In this document: positions 19,783-28,433 of the stretch, one piece after another
Layout of the letters: each line of letters opens with the position of its first letter
Position numbering within the stretch: the stretch's first letter is position 1
Source: Oculatella sp. LEGE 06141
GTDB lineage: Bacteria; Cyanobacteriota; Cyanobacteriia; Elainellales; Elainellaceae
Length of the DNA stretch: 64,000 bases
Reading direction: 5' to 3'
Assembly (NCBI RefSeq): GCF_015207605.1
Contig: NZ_JADEWO010000008.1
Span: 1 to 64,000 of the forward strand
The notes under the pieces: model-generated
What the model was told of the DNA's origin: nothing
What the model saw: the letters and a program-made list of their open reading frames with translations, nothing else
Databases searched by the model: none
Position numbers and translations under genes: made by a program

Positions 19783-20225
19783 ATGTTCCACCGCACCCTA
19801 TCAGCCGCTCTAGCCAGCAGCACGATTGCCTTTAGTTTAGGGGGGTGTTCTGCATCTCCAGAGGTACCCCTTGCCCAACTAAGCACTCCGCAATCCGATC
19901 GCACCCCTACTACTGTCGTCTCTACTGGGGACGGGAACACCTTTGTTGCCTGGAGGAGCCTCTATTGAGCTAAGAGTGGTCGATAGGGATAGGTATGGAC
20001 TTACCGTTGCCGAGGTCTACTGTAACGGATAGTCTATCAACCTCCAGATGGTTCGGGAGGGGTGAGCAGTCGTCTACCGTCAGTACTTGAGCGGTTGCCA
20101 GAACGGGCAGGAATACCTCAATGCTGAGGCCAATGCTCGACAGCAACGCTTAGGGTTCTGGAGTCAGTCGAACCCTGGTATGACTTTGTTATGCCTTGGG
20201 ACTATCCCACTCCTAGGAAACAATT
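19783..20225 (+). pseudogene. Decayed thermonuclease (SNase-like) lipoprotein gene
   Basis: The first frame (19783-19968) begins with a lipoprotein-like signal (FSLGGC lipobox) and reaches VVSTGDGNTFVAW, the start of an SNase domain. The next recognisable piece is in another frame: ELRVVDRDRYGLTVAEVYCNG, then MVREG, VYRQYLSGCQNGQEYLNAEA and QQRLGFWSQSNP, which is the conserved SNase C-terminal half. The middle of the domain is missing, and there is one frameshift and at least two stop codons. The gene once encoded an exported nuclease and is now dead. Confidence 0.7.
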
Positions 20226-20250
20226 TGAGTGGGGTATGTCAGGTAAAACA

Positions 20251-21120
20251 TTAGGAGGCTGAGACTACATTTTCTATCAGGCGTTCCAACGCTTTGAAGA
20301 TTAAGTCCCAAAACATGCCAACACATACAAAAGGAGCATACCGCAGCAGCGGCAACTTCGAGCGATCGAAAGATCTCCAAGGGATGCGGTCTAGCAACAT
20401 TGGTACGATACAGGTGAGCGCATAAGCTGTCGCAACCGCATTGGATAGTCGAGGAGGAATATGGGCAGTCGATATGGGATTCAAATACATTCCCAACACG
20501 ATAAAGACAATCATCAAAAGCTGATCGCACAAAAATAGTGACTGAGGGACTAAGGGATAGATTTCCTGGAGAAACCCTCCGTTTACCCGTCGTCTCATTC
20601 CTAAAAGCACTGCCCAGCAAACAGCACTCACGACCCCATCCCCTTTCAGGCCATAACGGCTCTGAAATACCTTGACCGCCTTCTCTGTGTCTCTACCAAA
20701 AGAGTCACTGGCATCCTTAATCGAAAATCCTTCCTCGCGCAGGATCATTTGCAATGTCTTGATTGCCGCTTTTATATCAGGAGATGCCTGCCGATTACTG
20801 TGACGAGACAGCGTTGGATAGTATAGGCAAACCCAGGTCAAGATGCCAACCACCCCATCGGCTAGCAAATTATGCTTGCGTTGAAATGCTCGAACGGCTC
20901 GATCCGTCTCTGCGTCAAATTTGCCACTCATTGTCGAGAGGTACCCTTTATCGTGCAGGTACTGTTGTAACTCGTCAAGGGATTCCTGCAGGGTTCTGGT
21001 ACTGATCTCTTGATAGAGTACAGGTCGTTTGTTAATTTGCAGAAACGCATCTCGGTTAGGCAGCATTGGCTCTGGTTGCCCCCAATCGACGGGCAAGAGC
21101 TTGCGGAAGAATTTAGTCAT
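20251..21120 (-). CDS. Membrane protein with two peptidoglycan-binding domains
   Basis: A 289-residue protein. Two PG_binding_1-type units lie near residues 45-100 (LQQYLHDKGYLSTMSGKFDA then AVRAFQRKHNLLADGVVG) and 120-180 (LQMILREEGFSIKDASDSFG then AVKVFQSRYGLKGDGVV). The C-terminal 100 residues contain two hydrophobic segments (LLMIVFIVLGMYL and VATAYALTCIVPMLL), so the protein is probably anchored in the cytoplasmic membrane. The chosen ATG at 21120 lies in ATGACTAA, overlapping the stop of the preceding NfeD-like gene by 8 bp; an in-frame TTG at 21138 is less likely. The pair probably acts at the cell envelope. The exact role is unknown. Confidence 0.7.
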   Translation of the reverse strand: MTKFFRKLLPVDWGQPEPMLPNRDAFLQINKRPVLYQEISTRTLQESLDELQQYLHDKGYLSTMSGKFDAETDRAVRAFQRKHNLLADGVVGILTWVCLYYPTLSRHSNRQASPDIKAAIKTLQMILREEGFSIKDASDSFGRDTEKAVKVFQSRYGLKGDGVVSAVCWAVLLGMRRRVNGGFLQEIYPLVPQSLFLCDQLLMIVFIVLGMYLNPISTAHIPPRLSNAVATAYALTCIVPMLLDRIPWRSFDRSKLPLLRYAPFVCVGMFWDLIFKALERLIENVVSAS

Positions 21121-21403
21121 GGCTCGTCTCCAGTTCAATCAAGAGACAATTTCCCTGTCGTCCCAAAACCTTTACCCTCTGCCCATCTACCAATGGGGTT
21201 GGTTCAGCTCCATAGAATTGGAAGTGCCAGTATGTTCCTGCAAACTTAACCATTAGAGGAGATCCTTGCTGCACATCCATTATGGCCAGGCAGGGCGTTG
21301 AAAACAGTTTGAGGGGAAGTTCTGTAAACCCATCCTCATAGGCGGCTGTTGGTTCTTGCGAGGGCTGATTCTCTGAAGAAAAAAGCAAATCTAAAAATCT
21401 CAT
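21113..21403 (-). CDS. Small NfeD-like (OB-fold) protein
   Basis: A 96-residue soluble protein. Residues about 50-90 (GSPLMVKFAGTYWHFQF then GQRVKVLGRQGNCLLIE) look like the OB-fold C-terminal domain of NfeD-family proteins, which are usually encoded beside band-7/stomatin proteins or membrane proteases. No transmembrane segment is present and no stomatin gene is nearby, so the domain is used in a different context here. It overlaps the peptidoglycan-binding gene by 8 bp and is very probably co-translated with it. Confidence 0.6.
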   Translation of the reverse strand: MRFLDLLFSSENQPSQEPTAAYEDGFTELPLKLFSTPCLAIMDVQQGSPLMVKFAGTYWHFQFYGAEPTPLVDGQRVKVLGRQGNCLLIELETSHD

Positions 21404-21786
21404 AACATGATCCTTAAATTATCTGAAACAGCAATACAGCAAAAAACGCTGTGGTTCTCACCCCAGCGTTTGTAGTCGGTAACCAAACTCTCTTAGCTAG
21501 TGAATAATGCGATCGCTTGATTGAACTTAAGCGTGATCCGCTGTAACAACGGCTTCGTGCATGGTCGTGCTATGAATTTTCCAATAACGCTCTTCCATCA
21601 CACTAGCCAGAGGAAAAACTGTACCTCTTGCCCTGCAAGGATTAAGAAGCAATAGCGCTCATTAAGTTACACCTGCTGAAACGTTGAATAACTGGAACGT
21701 TTCAATTTTTCTCTGGCGATATTGGTGGAAGAGCGATAAGTAGTTCAACAGGTTAATGGTGCCTCCCTATTGCTTTGAGTCGGTTG
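21404..21786. other. 383-bp gap, possibly a minus-strand short RNA or 23-residue ORF
   Basis: No long ORF is present. On the minus strand an ATG at 21598 opens a 23-codon frame (MEERYWKIHSTTMHEAVV and five more residues) ending at 21527. The terminator at 21441-21470 lies just beyond it. The short ORF lacks a good ribosome-binding site and may be chance. Confidence 0.25.
21441..21470 (-). terminator. Intrinsic terminator, minus strand
   Basis: On the minus strand AACGCTGGGG-TGAGAA-CCACAGCGTT forms a GC-rich stem followed by TTTT. It is about 315 bp downstream of the gene at 21787-22173, so the transcript would have a long 3' region or a separate short RNA would end here. Confidence 0.65.
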
Positions 21787-22173
21787 CTAGTCATCACGCT
21801 TGCATAACTGAGTCACCGTTGAAGAAAATTTTGGGAAGGTGCCTCCTCTCTTGCACCCGCTAAAATCTAGCTTCAGCAGACCAAATCCGACGGGTAAAAT
21901 GTCCAGCAGCCCAAGTTTAAAGCGTTCTCGATACCTGGAAATTAGACTTTGCTCATTTGCTGGACACTGTTCCAAAAAGCGTTGTAGATCAGCACGCTGA
22001 CAGCGAAACGATCCGCGTAGTGAAAAGACCCTTAGCTCAATCTCCTCAGACCTTCCTATTCGCCTAACGGATAGGCTTACTTCTCCGTCAATCTCCCGAT
22101 CGCACACATAAATTCCTTCTTCCAAAGCCGCAAAGGCTGCTTCGGGAGAGTTTGATTTTTTTGGTGACAACAT
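21787..22173 (-). CDS. Hypothetical protein (128 residues)
   Basis: I do not recognise this protein. It is a soluble 128-residue sequence with an N-terminal segment AAFAALEEGIYVCDREIDGE, a middle RSEEIELRVFSLRGSFRC and a helical region around RFLEQCPANEQSLISRYR. There is no signal peptide, transmembrane segment or known motif. It is transcribed divergently from the NB-ARC gene, and the operator array between them (22273-22383) may control both. It could be the regulator that binds those sites, but no DNA-binding motif is apparent. Confidence 0.5.
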   Translation of the reverse strand: MLSPKKSNSPEAAFAALEEGIYVCDREIDGEVSLSVRRIGRSEEIELRVFSLRGSFRCQRADLQRFLEQCPANEQSLISRYRERFKLGLLDILPVGFGLLKLDFSGCKRGGTFPKFSSTVTQLCKRDD

Positions 22174-22272
22174 AACGCGAGTTTACTGAATAGTGGACTC
22201 GTTTCCCTTGCAACCTCACACCGACGCTTGGAACGCTTTAAAATCTTGACTTCCGAGTTTCAACCGCGTCAG

Positions 22273-22397
22273 TTGACAACTTGTCAATTCTAAACTCGGT
22301 CTTTCAGAGAATCTTAAAGGGCTTTGCTCAACTTGTCAACGCAATTTTGACAAGTTGTCAATTACCGTTTTGAAAACTTGTCAGCCTGAAGTATACT
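22273..22397 (+). promoter_or_regulatory. Operator array and promoter of the NB-ARC gene
   Basis: Two palindromes of the form TTGACAA-N-TTGTCAA occur at 22273-22287 and 22347-22361. Half-sites ACTTGTCA follow the same sequence at 22331-22338 and 22376-22383. The last half-site lies in the 16-bp spacer between TTGAAA (22370-22375) and TATACT (22392-22397), a good sigma-70-type promoter. A dimeric repressor bound there would block transcription of the gene starting at 22459. Confidence 0.65.
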
Positions 22398-22458
22398 GAG
22401 AGAGACAGAACCCTTGGCCTGTGAACCTCTTAAGTACCCCGCTCTGTAAAGGTTAATA

Positions 22459-25400
22459 GTGGCTGAAATTACTGAGGATTTTTTGAGAACGATCGCGGCT
22501 CAGCACAATGTGTCTGAAGACGAGTTGCGTACTTTGCATTTGGCTCTGGTAGGCCAAACCGCTGAAAAAATCGCTGCCACTCTGGGGAACATCAAAGCAT
22601 CAGCCGTGCGAAAGCGGCTGAAATCGGTTTACGAAAAGTTTGGGCTACCGCTGGAAGGCACGGCAGGAAAGCTAGAGGTTTTAAGGGGAATTCTAAAGGA
22701 GCAGTATCAGTCCGTTAGGGACGTTTCTATCCAACCGCTGCCTGATGTTGGAGAACCGTTGTCTGACTTCGGAGAGGCTCCAGACGTTTCGGTTTTCTAT
22801 GGACGTGCAGAAGCGTTAAAGACCCTAGAAGCCTGGATCATTCAAGACCGGTGCCGATTAATAGCGATCTTAGGAATGGGGGGAATCGGCAAAACCACTT
22901 TATCAGTAAAATTGGCTCAGCTCATTGAAGGACAGTTTGAGTATGTCATTTGGCGATCGCTCAAAGATGCACCGCCTTTCAAACAGCTTCTGACTAGCCT
23001 GACTAAGGTTTTTTCCAAGCAGCAAGACATAGATACCGACTCATCCGAAACACCCACCGATAGCATTACCCAACTTCTGGAGTTTCTCAGAAGCCATCGC
23101 TGTCTGTTAATTCTCGATAATGTTGAGTCAATTCTTCAGGCAGGGAAGACAGGCGTCTATCGAGCAGGATATGAGGGCTACGGCGAGTTATTAAAACGAG
23201 TGGGCGAATCGTCCCATCAAAGCTGTCTGATAATCACCAGTCGCGAGAAACCGAGAACACTTGCCGCACTAGAGGGAGAAATCTTACCTGTGCGCTGCTG
23301 GCAGATGTATGGAATTGAGGCTGTTAGTGGGCGGGAGATCTTAAAAGCGAAAGGGTTACAGTTACAGACGGAAGAGCAGGGAAAGGAGTTAATTCGTCGC
23401 TGTGCGGGCAACCCATTGGCTCTAAAACTAATTGCTACAACCATTCAAGAGTTGTTTAGTGGCAATGTCGCTGAATTTCTCAAACAAGAGACGATCGCCC
23501 TTAATGAGATTCGTGTGTTGTTGGATCAGCATTTCGATCGCTTATCAAGCTTAGAGCAGTCGATTATGTACTGGCTAGCCATTAATCGAGAGCCTGTGAC
23601 TGTTCAAGAGTTACTGGATGACATCATTCCACCCGTACTAAAACCCCGGTTATTGGAAGCATTGACGGGACTAATAGGGCGATCGTTAATTGAAAAAACA
23701 TTGGAAAAAGCGGCGTCTAGTTTTACACAACAGCCCGTTGTGATGGAATACGCGATCGAACGACTAGTGGAACAGATTTGTGATGAGATTAGCCATCACG
23801 ATTTTCATCTATTTCACAACCATGCGCTGATTAAAGCAATTGCTAAAGATTACGTGAGAGAGAGTCAAATTCGCCTGATTCTACAACCCGTTGCTGCCTA
23901 TCTAACCGCTCGATTTAGCAAAGCAGAAATGGGGAATTGGGCAATTCAAGCACTCTCAAACTTGAGGCATCAATCTCTGCCTTTGCGAAATTATGCCGCT
24001 GGGAATGTGATCAATTTGCTCTGCCAATTAGGCATTGATTTAACAGGATATAATTTATCTCATCTCGTCATTCGTCAAGCTGATTTGCAAGGGATCAGGC
24101 TGCCTCATGTCGATTTTTCGTATTCTGATCTCAGCCAATCCACGTGTAGCGAACCCTTCAGTAGTGCACTTTCGCTAGCCTTTGGATGCGATGGTCAACT
24201 GCTAGCAGCCGGAGATGCTAACGGAGTCATTTGTTTATGGCAAGTATCCCAGTTTCAACAGGTTTCAGTCTGTAAAGGGCATACCAATCGAGTATGGTCG
24301 CTCGTTTTTAGTCCTGACGGTCAAATCCTAGCCAGTGGCAGCGAGGACAAGACTGTGAAAATCTGGGAGCCGACAACGGGAGAGTGTCTCACTACCCTGC
24401 AAGGACACACGAGTCGGGTGTGGTCTGTGGCTTTCAGCCCTGACGGTCAAACACTTGCGAGTGGTAGTGATGACCAAACCATCAAACTTTGGAATGTTTA
24501 CACGGGTGAATGCCTTCAAACCTTTAAGGGACATCACAATTGGGTGTGTTCCGTCGCATTTAGTCCAGATGGTCAACGGCTGGCTAGCGGCAGCGAAGAT
24601 CAAACGATTAAACTTTGGGATGTTCCTACGGGAGAGTGTCTCCACACCCTACAAGGTCATACAAAGCGAGTCAACTCAGTTCGCTTTAGCCCAGATGGTC
24701 AACTGCTAGCTAGCGGCAGTGAAGACCAGACGGTGAACCTCTGGAACCCTTTAACAGGCAAATGTATTAAAGCTCTGGAGGGACATCGCGATCGAGTCTG
24801 GTCTGTAGCCTTCAGTCCCAATGGTCAAACGCTCACGAGTAGTGGGGAGGACAAAACCGTTAGACTTTGGAACCTGACAACAGGAGAATGCTTCAAAATT
24901 TTGGGACATGCCAATCGAGTCTGGTCTGTGGCCTTTAGTCCGGATGGTCAACTGTTGGCTAGCAGCGGGGAAGACAAAACCGTTAAACTTTGGGATCCAA
25001 GCATTGGAGAATGTCTCAAAACCTTCAGAGGATATACCAATAAAGTTTGGTCTGTGGCCTTTAGCGCTGACGGTCAAACATTAGCCAGCGGCAGTGAAGA
25101 CCAGACGGTCAAACTCTGGAATGTCGCGACAGGCGAATGTCTACGCTCCCTTGAGGGACACGCTAGTCGAATTTGGTCTGTGGTCTTCAGCCCTAGCGGT
25201 CAACTATTGGCCAGTAGCAGTGATGATCAAACGGTGAAGCTGTGGAATCTCAAGACTGGAAAATGCAAAACCTTATCTGGACACACGAACTGGGTGTTCT
25301 CTGTGGCCTTCAGCCCCAATGGTCAACTGCTAGCCAGCGGCAGTGAAGACCAGACCATCAAACTTTGGCACCCGCTCACAGGCAGATGCCTCCAAACCCT

Positions 25401-26010
25401 GCACGGCTATAACGGTAAAGTTTGGTCTGTAGCCTTCAGCCCAGATGGTGCAACGCTAGCGAGTGGGGGCGAAAATCAGACCATTCAACTCTGGAATCTC
25501 GCAAGCGGTGAACCGCTTGCAACCTTGGAGGGGCATACGAACCGGGTCTGGTCTGTGGCCTTTAGCCCTAATGGTCAACTGCTAGCCAGCGGCAGTGAAG
25601 ACCAGACGATTAAACTCTGGAATGCAGCTACCGGGGAGTGTCTTAGAACACTGAGAGGCCATCGCGATCGGGTTTGGTCTATTGCCTTTAGTCCCGACAG
25701 TCAATTGCTGGCTAGCGGTAGTGACGATCAAACGGTGAACCTCTGGGATACTGGCAGCGGCGAGTGTTTGATTACTCTCGAAGGACATACGAATTGGGTT
25801 CGTTCTGTTGCCTTTAGCCCGGATGGCAAGATTCTGGCAAGTAGTGGTGAAGACGAAATCATTATTCTTTGGAATCTCAAAACGGGTAAGAGCTTAAAGA
25901 AACTGAGATCTGCAAAGCTCTACGAGGGAATGAACATTACTGGAGTCATTGGTTTGACAGAAGCACAGAAAGCTGCGCTGAAAGCTTTAGGAGCCACTGA
26001 TGGCGAGTAA
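22459..26010 (+). CDS. NB-ARC STAND ATPase with 14 WD40 repeats
   Basis: A 1183-residue protein starting at GTG 22459 with AAAGG upstream. The N-terminus (residues about 5-85) is a helix-turn-helix-like domain common in cyanobacterial STAND proteins. An NB-ARC domain follows with P-loop MGGIGKTT near 139-146 and CLLILDNVES as Walker B near 216-225. The C-terminal half (about 570-1150) contains 14 WD40 units of about 42 residues, most with VAFSPDGQLLASGS and KLWN, enough for two seven-bladed propellers. In such proteins the propellers sense a ligand and the ATPase drives oligomerisation. No effector domain such as a nuclease, TIR or protease is fused, so the output is likely a partner. The gene overlaps the downstream GT20-like gene by 11 bp. 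Confidence 0.88.
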   Translation: MAEITEDFLRTIAAQHNVSEDELRTLHLALVGQTAEKIAATLGNIKASAVRKRLKSVYEKFGLPLEGTAGKLEVLRGILKEQYQSVRDVSIQPLPDVGEPLSDFGEAPDVSVFYGRAEALKTLEAWIIQDRCRLIAILGMGGIGKTTLSVKLAQLIEGQFEYVIWRSLKDAPPFKQLLTSLTKVFSKQQDIDTDSSETPTDSITQLLEFLRSHRCLLILDNVESILQAGKTGVYRAGYEGYGELLKRVGESSHQSCLIITSREKPRTLAALEGEILPVRCWQMYGIEAVSGREILKAKGLQLQTEEQGKELIRRCAGNPLALKLIATTIQELFSGNVAEFLKQETIALNEIRVLLDQHFDRLSSLEQSIMYWLAINREPVTVQELLDDIIPPVLKPRLLEALTGLIGRSLIEKTLEKAASSFTQQPVVMEYAIERLVEQICDEISHHDFHLFHNHALIKAIAKDYVRESQIRLILQPVAAYLTARFSKAEMGNWAIQALSNLRHQSLPLRNYAAGNVINLLCQLGIDLTGYNLSHLVIRQADLQGIRLPHVDFSYSDLSQSTCSEPFSSALSLAFGCDGQLLAAGDANGVICLWQVSQFQQVSVCKGHTNRVWSLVFSPDGQILASGSEDKTVKIWEPTTGECLTTLQGHTSRVWSVAFSPDGQTLASGSDDQTIKLWNVYTGECLQTFKGHHNWVCSVAFSPDGQRLASGSEDQTIKLWDVPTGECLHTLQGHTKRVNSVRFSPDGQLLASGSEDQTVNLWNPLTGKCIKALEGHRDRVWSVAFSPNGQTLTSSGEDKTVRLWNLTTGECFKILGHANRVWSVAFSPDGQLLASSGEDKTVKLWDPSIGECLKTFRGYTNKVWSVAFSADGQTLASGSEDQTVKLWNVATGECLRSLEGHASRIWSVVFSPSGQLLASSSDDQTVKLWNLKTGKCKTLSGHTNWVFSVAFSPNGQLLASGSEDQTIKLWHPLTGRCLQTLHGYNGKVWSVAFSPDGATLASGGENQTIQLWNLASGEPLATLEGHTNRVWSVAFSPNGQLLASGSEDQTIKLWNAATGECLRTLRGHRDRVWSIAFSPDSQLLASGSDDQTVNLWDTGSGECLITLEGHTNWVRSVAFSPDGKILASSGEDEIIILWNLKTGKSLKKLRSAKLYEGMNITGVIGLTEAQKAALKALGATDGE

Positions 26011-27616
26011 CTCATTCTACTCGCTTGAGGATAGCCCCGGCCTGATTCCGAAATGCGCTATGCTTTCCAGAATCACCTCATTCCAAACTCACTACACGTT
26101 GCACTCAGGCAATCATCAATTGAATCGTTCCGATCGCAAGTATCCTTTAGTTATTTTGAGCAATCGATTACCTGGCGCTAACGATGCAGGAGGGGTCGTC
26201 AAACTATTGGCATCCATGTCCATCCCCCAAACGGTCATATGGGCTGGTCCTGGAGCAGTCGTGCCAGATGAGAAATGGTCTCCTGAATTACCACCTCAGA
26301 TCCGTAGCTATCGGGATCAGTTTTTACTCGTTCAATATCCAGTGCCAGCCACTCTAAAACAAGCTCATTATTCAATCATTGCTAATGGAGTATTATGGGC
26401 AGCGTTGCATGGGTTGGAGCAACAGTTTAACGAAAACATTGAAACCCTGTTTGGTCAAACGAATCCTGAATCTCAGTTTTCAGAAGCGTTTGCTAAATAT
26501 TGGCAATTTAATGAAATAGCGACGAAAGTAGTCGATCGCTGGATTGAACCGGGGGGAATTGTTTGGTGTATTGACTATCAAATGGTTGGAGTTCGCTCAA
26601 CAATTGCGGGAACTCGGATCATGTACTCTAACTGCACCCCGATCCCAGAGGTTAAGCGTCTGAGCCAAATGTATGTCGGCAGCAAGACATTACTTGAATT
26701 GCCTGATTTCAAAAAATGGATAGCGCAATTGTGTCAATATCATTTGGTTGCCTTACAGCGATTTCACGATCTGGAGAACCTGCTGGCGATCGGTCTAAAG
26801 CTTGATTCAACCTTAAAAAAAATAGATTTGTCCAAAAACATTTATTATGCATTTGGCAATCGAGTCCGGCTTGTAGACATTCCGCTTGGGCAAAATGTAA
26901 AAAGCCTACGCACAGAAGCAAATGTTGCTAAAACGAAATATGATCAAGGGCGATTAAGCCAAACGGTCAAAGACTTAATCGATCGACATTTAATTCATCA
27001 AGCTTGCTCCCAAAAAAATCTAGCGCTAGTGAGCCGCAATGATTATACGAAAGGAATTCGTGAAACGATCGCAGCGGTCAATGCTTACTTTCAAATGTAT
27101 TCAGGAGATGTGAAATTCCTGTTTATTTTGCAGCCTGCTCGAACCCAGGTCGTTGGATATGAGAAGTATCGTCAGATGGTCGATCGAGAGATGGAAACGT
27201 TAAGAGCGACATGGGCTGAGAAGGTTGTTTATGTGAATCAAGGAATCCCGCACGATGAATTAATGCTATTACTGCGGAACTATATTGACTTTGTTCTGAT
27301 CATGGCGACTCATACTGATGGGCATAATCTAATTGCTCCTGAAATGCTAAAAGTTTCTCCCCGAAACTCGCGGAAAGGAGTAATTGCAGTAGAGGGAGCC
27401 GGGATGACGGATTATATCGGATTCGAGAATATTTTCTTATGTCAAGACCTGAGTAATGCCAACGCTACAGCAGCTGTGTTTGCCGAGGCAATCAATATGC
27501 CTGGTGAACAATTGATTGCGCGATTCAATCGAATGCAACGAAAAAGCTTAAGGATAAACGATCGAACCTACTTTAATGCTCATGTCAATGCGTTATTAGA
27601 AGGAGTGGTTTTATGA
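26000..27616 (+). CDS. Divergent GT20 glycosyltransferase (trehalose-phosphate-synthase-like)
   Basis: A 538-residue protein. LVILSNRLPG opens a GT20 Rossmann fold. SRNDYTKGIRE (near residue 346) matches the nucleotide-sugar/phosphate-binding RxDYxKG motif of OtsA, and MATHTDGHNLIAPE (near 435) matches its DGxNLxxxE motif. The VHDYHL motif of true trehalose-phosphate and glucosylglycerol-phosphate synthases reads WCIDYQM here, so acceptor and product may differ. ATG 26000 has AGGAG six bases upstream and lies 11 bp before the stop of the NB-ARC gene, so translation is coupled. A role in compatible-solute synthesis is possible, but coupling to a STAND sensor suggests stress signalling or defence. 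Confidence 0.72.
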   Translation: MASNSFYSLEDSPGLIPKCAMLSRITSFQTHYTLHSGNHQLNRSDRKYPLVILSNRLPGANDAGGVVKLLASMSIPQTVIWAGPGAVVPDEKWSPELPPQIRSYRDQFLLVQYPVPATLKQAHYSIIANGVLWAALHGLEQQFNENIETLFGQTNPESQFSEAFAKYWQFNEIATKVVDRWIEPGGIVWCIDYQMVGVRSTIAGTRIMYSNCTPIPEVKRLSQMYVGSKTLLELPDFKKWIAQLCQYHLVALQRFHDLENLLAIGLKLDSTLKKIDLSKNIYYAFGNRVRLVDIPLGQNVKSLRTEANVAKTKYDQGRLSQTVKDLIDRHLIHQACSQKNLALVSRNDYTKGIRETIAAVNAYFQMYSGDVKFLFILQPARTQVVGYEKYRQMVDREMETLRATWAEKVVYVNQGIPHDELMLLLRNYIDFVLIMATHTDGHNLIAPEMLKVSPRNSRKGVIAVEGAGMTDYIGFENIFLCQDLSNANATAAVFAEAINMPGEQLIARFNRMQRKSLRINDRTYFNAHVNALLEGVVL

Positions 27617-27728
27617 ATGGATGTTGTTGGCGAATGTATTACAAGTAAGATACGCAAACACAACAGACTCTGAAATGCTTGCTATTTCATTGCTCGTAAA
27701 GCTTGTAACACGCCTGTAGGGGTAAAGG

Positions 27729-27767
27729 TTTTAAGCGCTGCATGGCACTTTGTTGCAGCGCTTAAAA
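27729..27767. terminator. Strong hairpin after the GT20-like gene
   Basis: TTTTAAGCGCTGCA (27729-27742) and TGCAGCGCTTAAAA (27754-27767) form a perfect 14-bp stem with an 11-nt loop, 112 bp after the stop codon. The A/T ends of the stem give a short U-run in either direction, so it can act as a bidirectional terminator. Confidence 0.6.
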
Positions 27768-27810
27768 TCTTGACTGGATAAGGACTTCAGGAAAATTATA
27801 ATTTAGCTGA

Positions 27811-27921
27811 AACTTGCCAAAGAATAACTATTTTCGGGCAAGTTTTGAAGTTGAAAAGGCTTCAAATGCTGATTCTATTGTAGATTTTCTAGGTGATCTA
27901 AGCATCATTGTCGGGCAAGTT
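27811..27921. repeat. AACTTGCC / GGGCAAGTT repeat group
   Basis: AACTTGCC (27811-27818) faces GGCAAGTT (27837-27844), and TCGGGCAAGTT occurs at 27834-27844 and again at 27911-27921. The core resembles the repeats near 19053-19231 with one base shifted. It could be binding sites or a decayed mobile-element end. Apart from these, 27617-27998 holds no gene. Confidence 0.3.
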
Positions 27922-27998
27922 GCTATTTTTCAAGGTTTTTTACTGAATTCCTTATTGGGGTAGTTTTACGTTGGATGCTGTTGGCGAACGTACTACAA

Positions 27999-28330
27999 CT
28001 AGCTTAGGCTGACCCTTGAGAGTAAACCATCTCTTAATGCAGCAAAGCGAGAAACGCGAGTGTGAGCATGAGGAATTCCCATCAGCCATGACACAATGCG
28101 AGTAATATTCATCGCAACACTTATCAAAACATGTTGAAGATGCGTCTTCGCCGTCCACTTACTCTTCTTCCCTTGAGGACACGTCACTCGATGCGTTCGC
28201 CAATGAATCTTACAGCCGTTCTCAATCGAGTCAGCCACAGTCTCGCCAAGATAATTGTGGGGTGTAGGGTTTGAGGCGTGGTGAATGCAAATGAAAATGG
28301 CTGTAAACTGGCTTAAGTCGTAAGCATGAC
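27999..28330 (-). pseudogene. IS1182-type transposase remnant, split by a miniature element
   Basis: Reading the minus strand, AYDLSQF (about 28330-28307) is followed by a 97-bp miniature element and then, still in frame, KIHWRTHRVTCPQGKKSKW, joined directly to AKTHLQHVLISVAMNITR and ending in HTRVSRFAAL. IS1182-family transposases have a CPQGK zinc region, a further cysteine-rich stretch, and an AKTHLQH...RxxxFAxL tail. The cysteine stretch is deleted here and the N-terminal catalytic part is missing, so the gene is dead. Confidence 0.65.
28210..28306. mobile_element. 97-bp miniature element, copy 1
   Basis: It begins TTACAGCCGTT and ends AATGGCTGTAA, near-perfect terminal inverted repeats. 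It is about 90% identical to copies at 41413 and 43932. It is inserted in the IS1182-type remnant at a TTTAAG site and keeps that reading frame open. Confidence 0.85.
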
Positions 28331-28433
28331 TCCACCAAACTGTGAGTCAGGGAAATACTTCCTATAGTGCTTTTTCACTACTTCCAAATCACCATCCAGA
28401 CTTACGTATAGCGACATTCATTGCGATCGCCTC

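Noticed and set aside
24200-25880. Regularly spaced repeats that might suggest a CRISPR array
   Set aside because: The spacing is about 126 bp, the whole stretch is an open reading frame and each unit is a WD40 repeat. No CRISPR array or cas gene was seen anywhere in the window.
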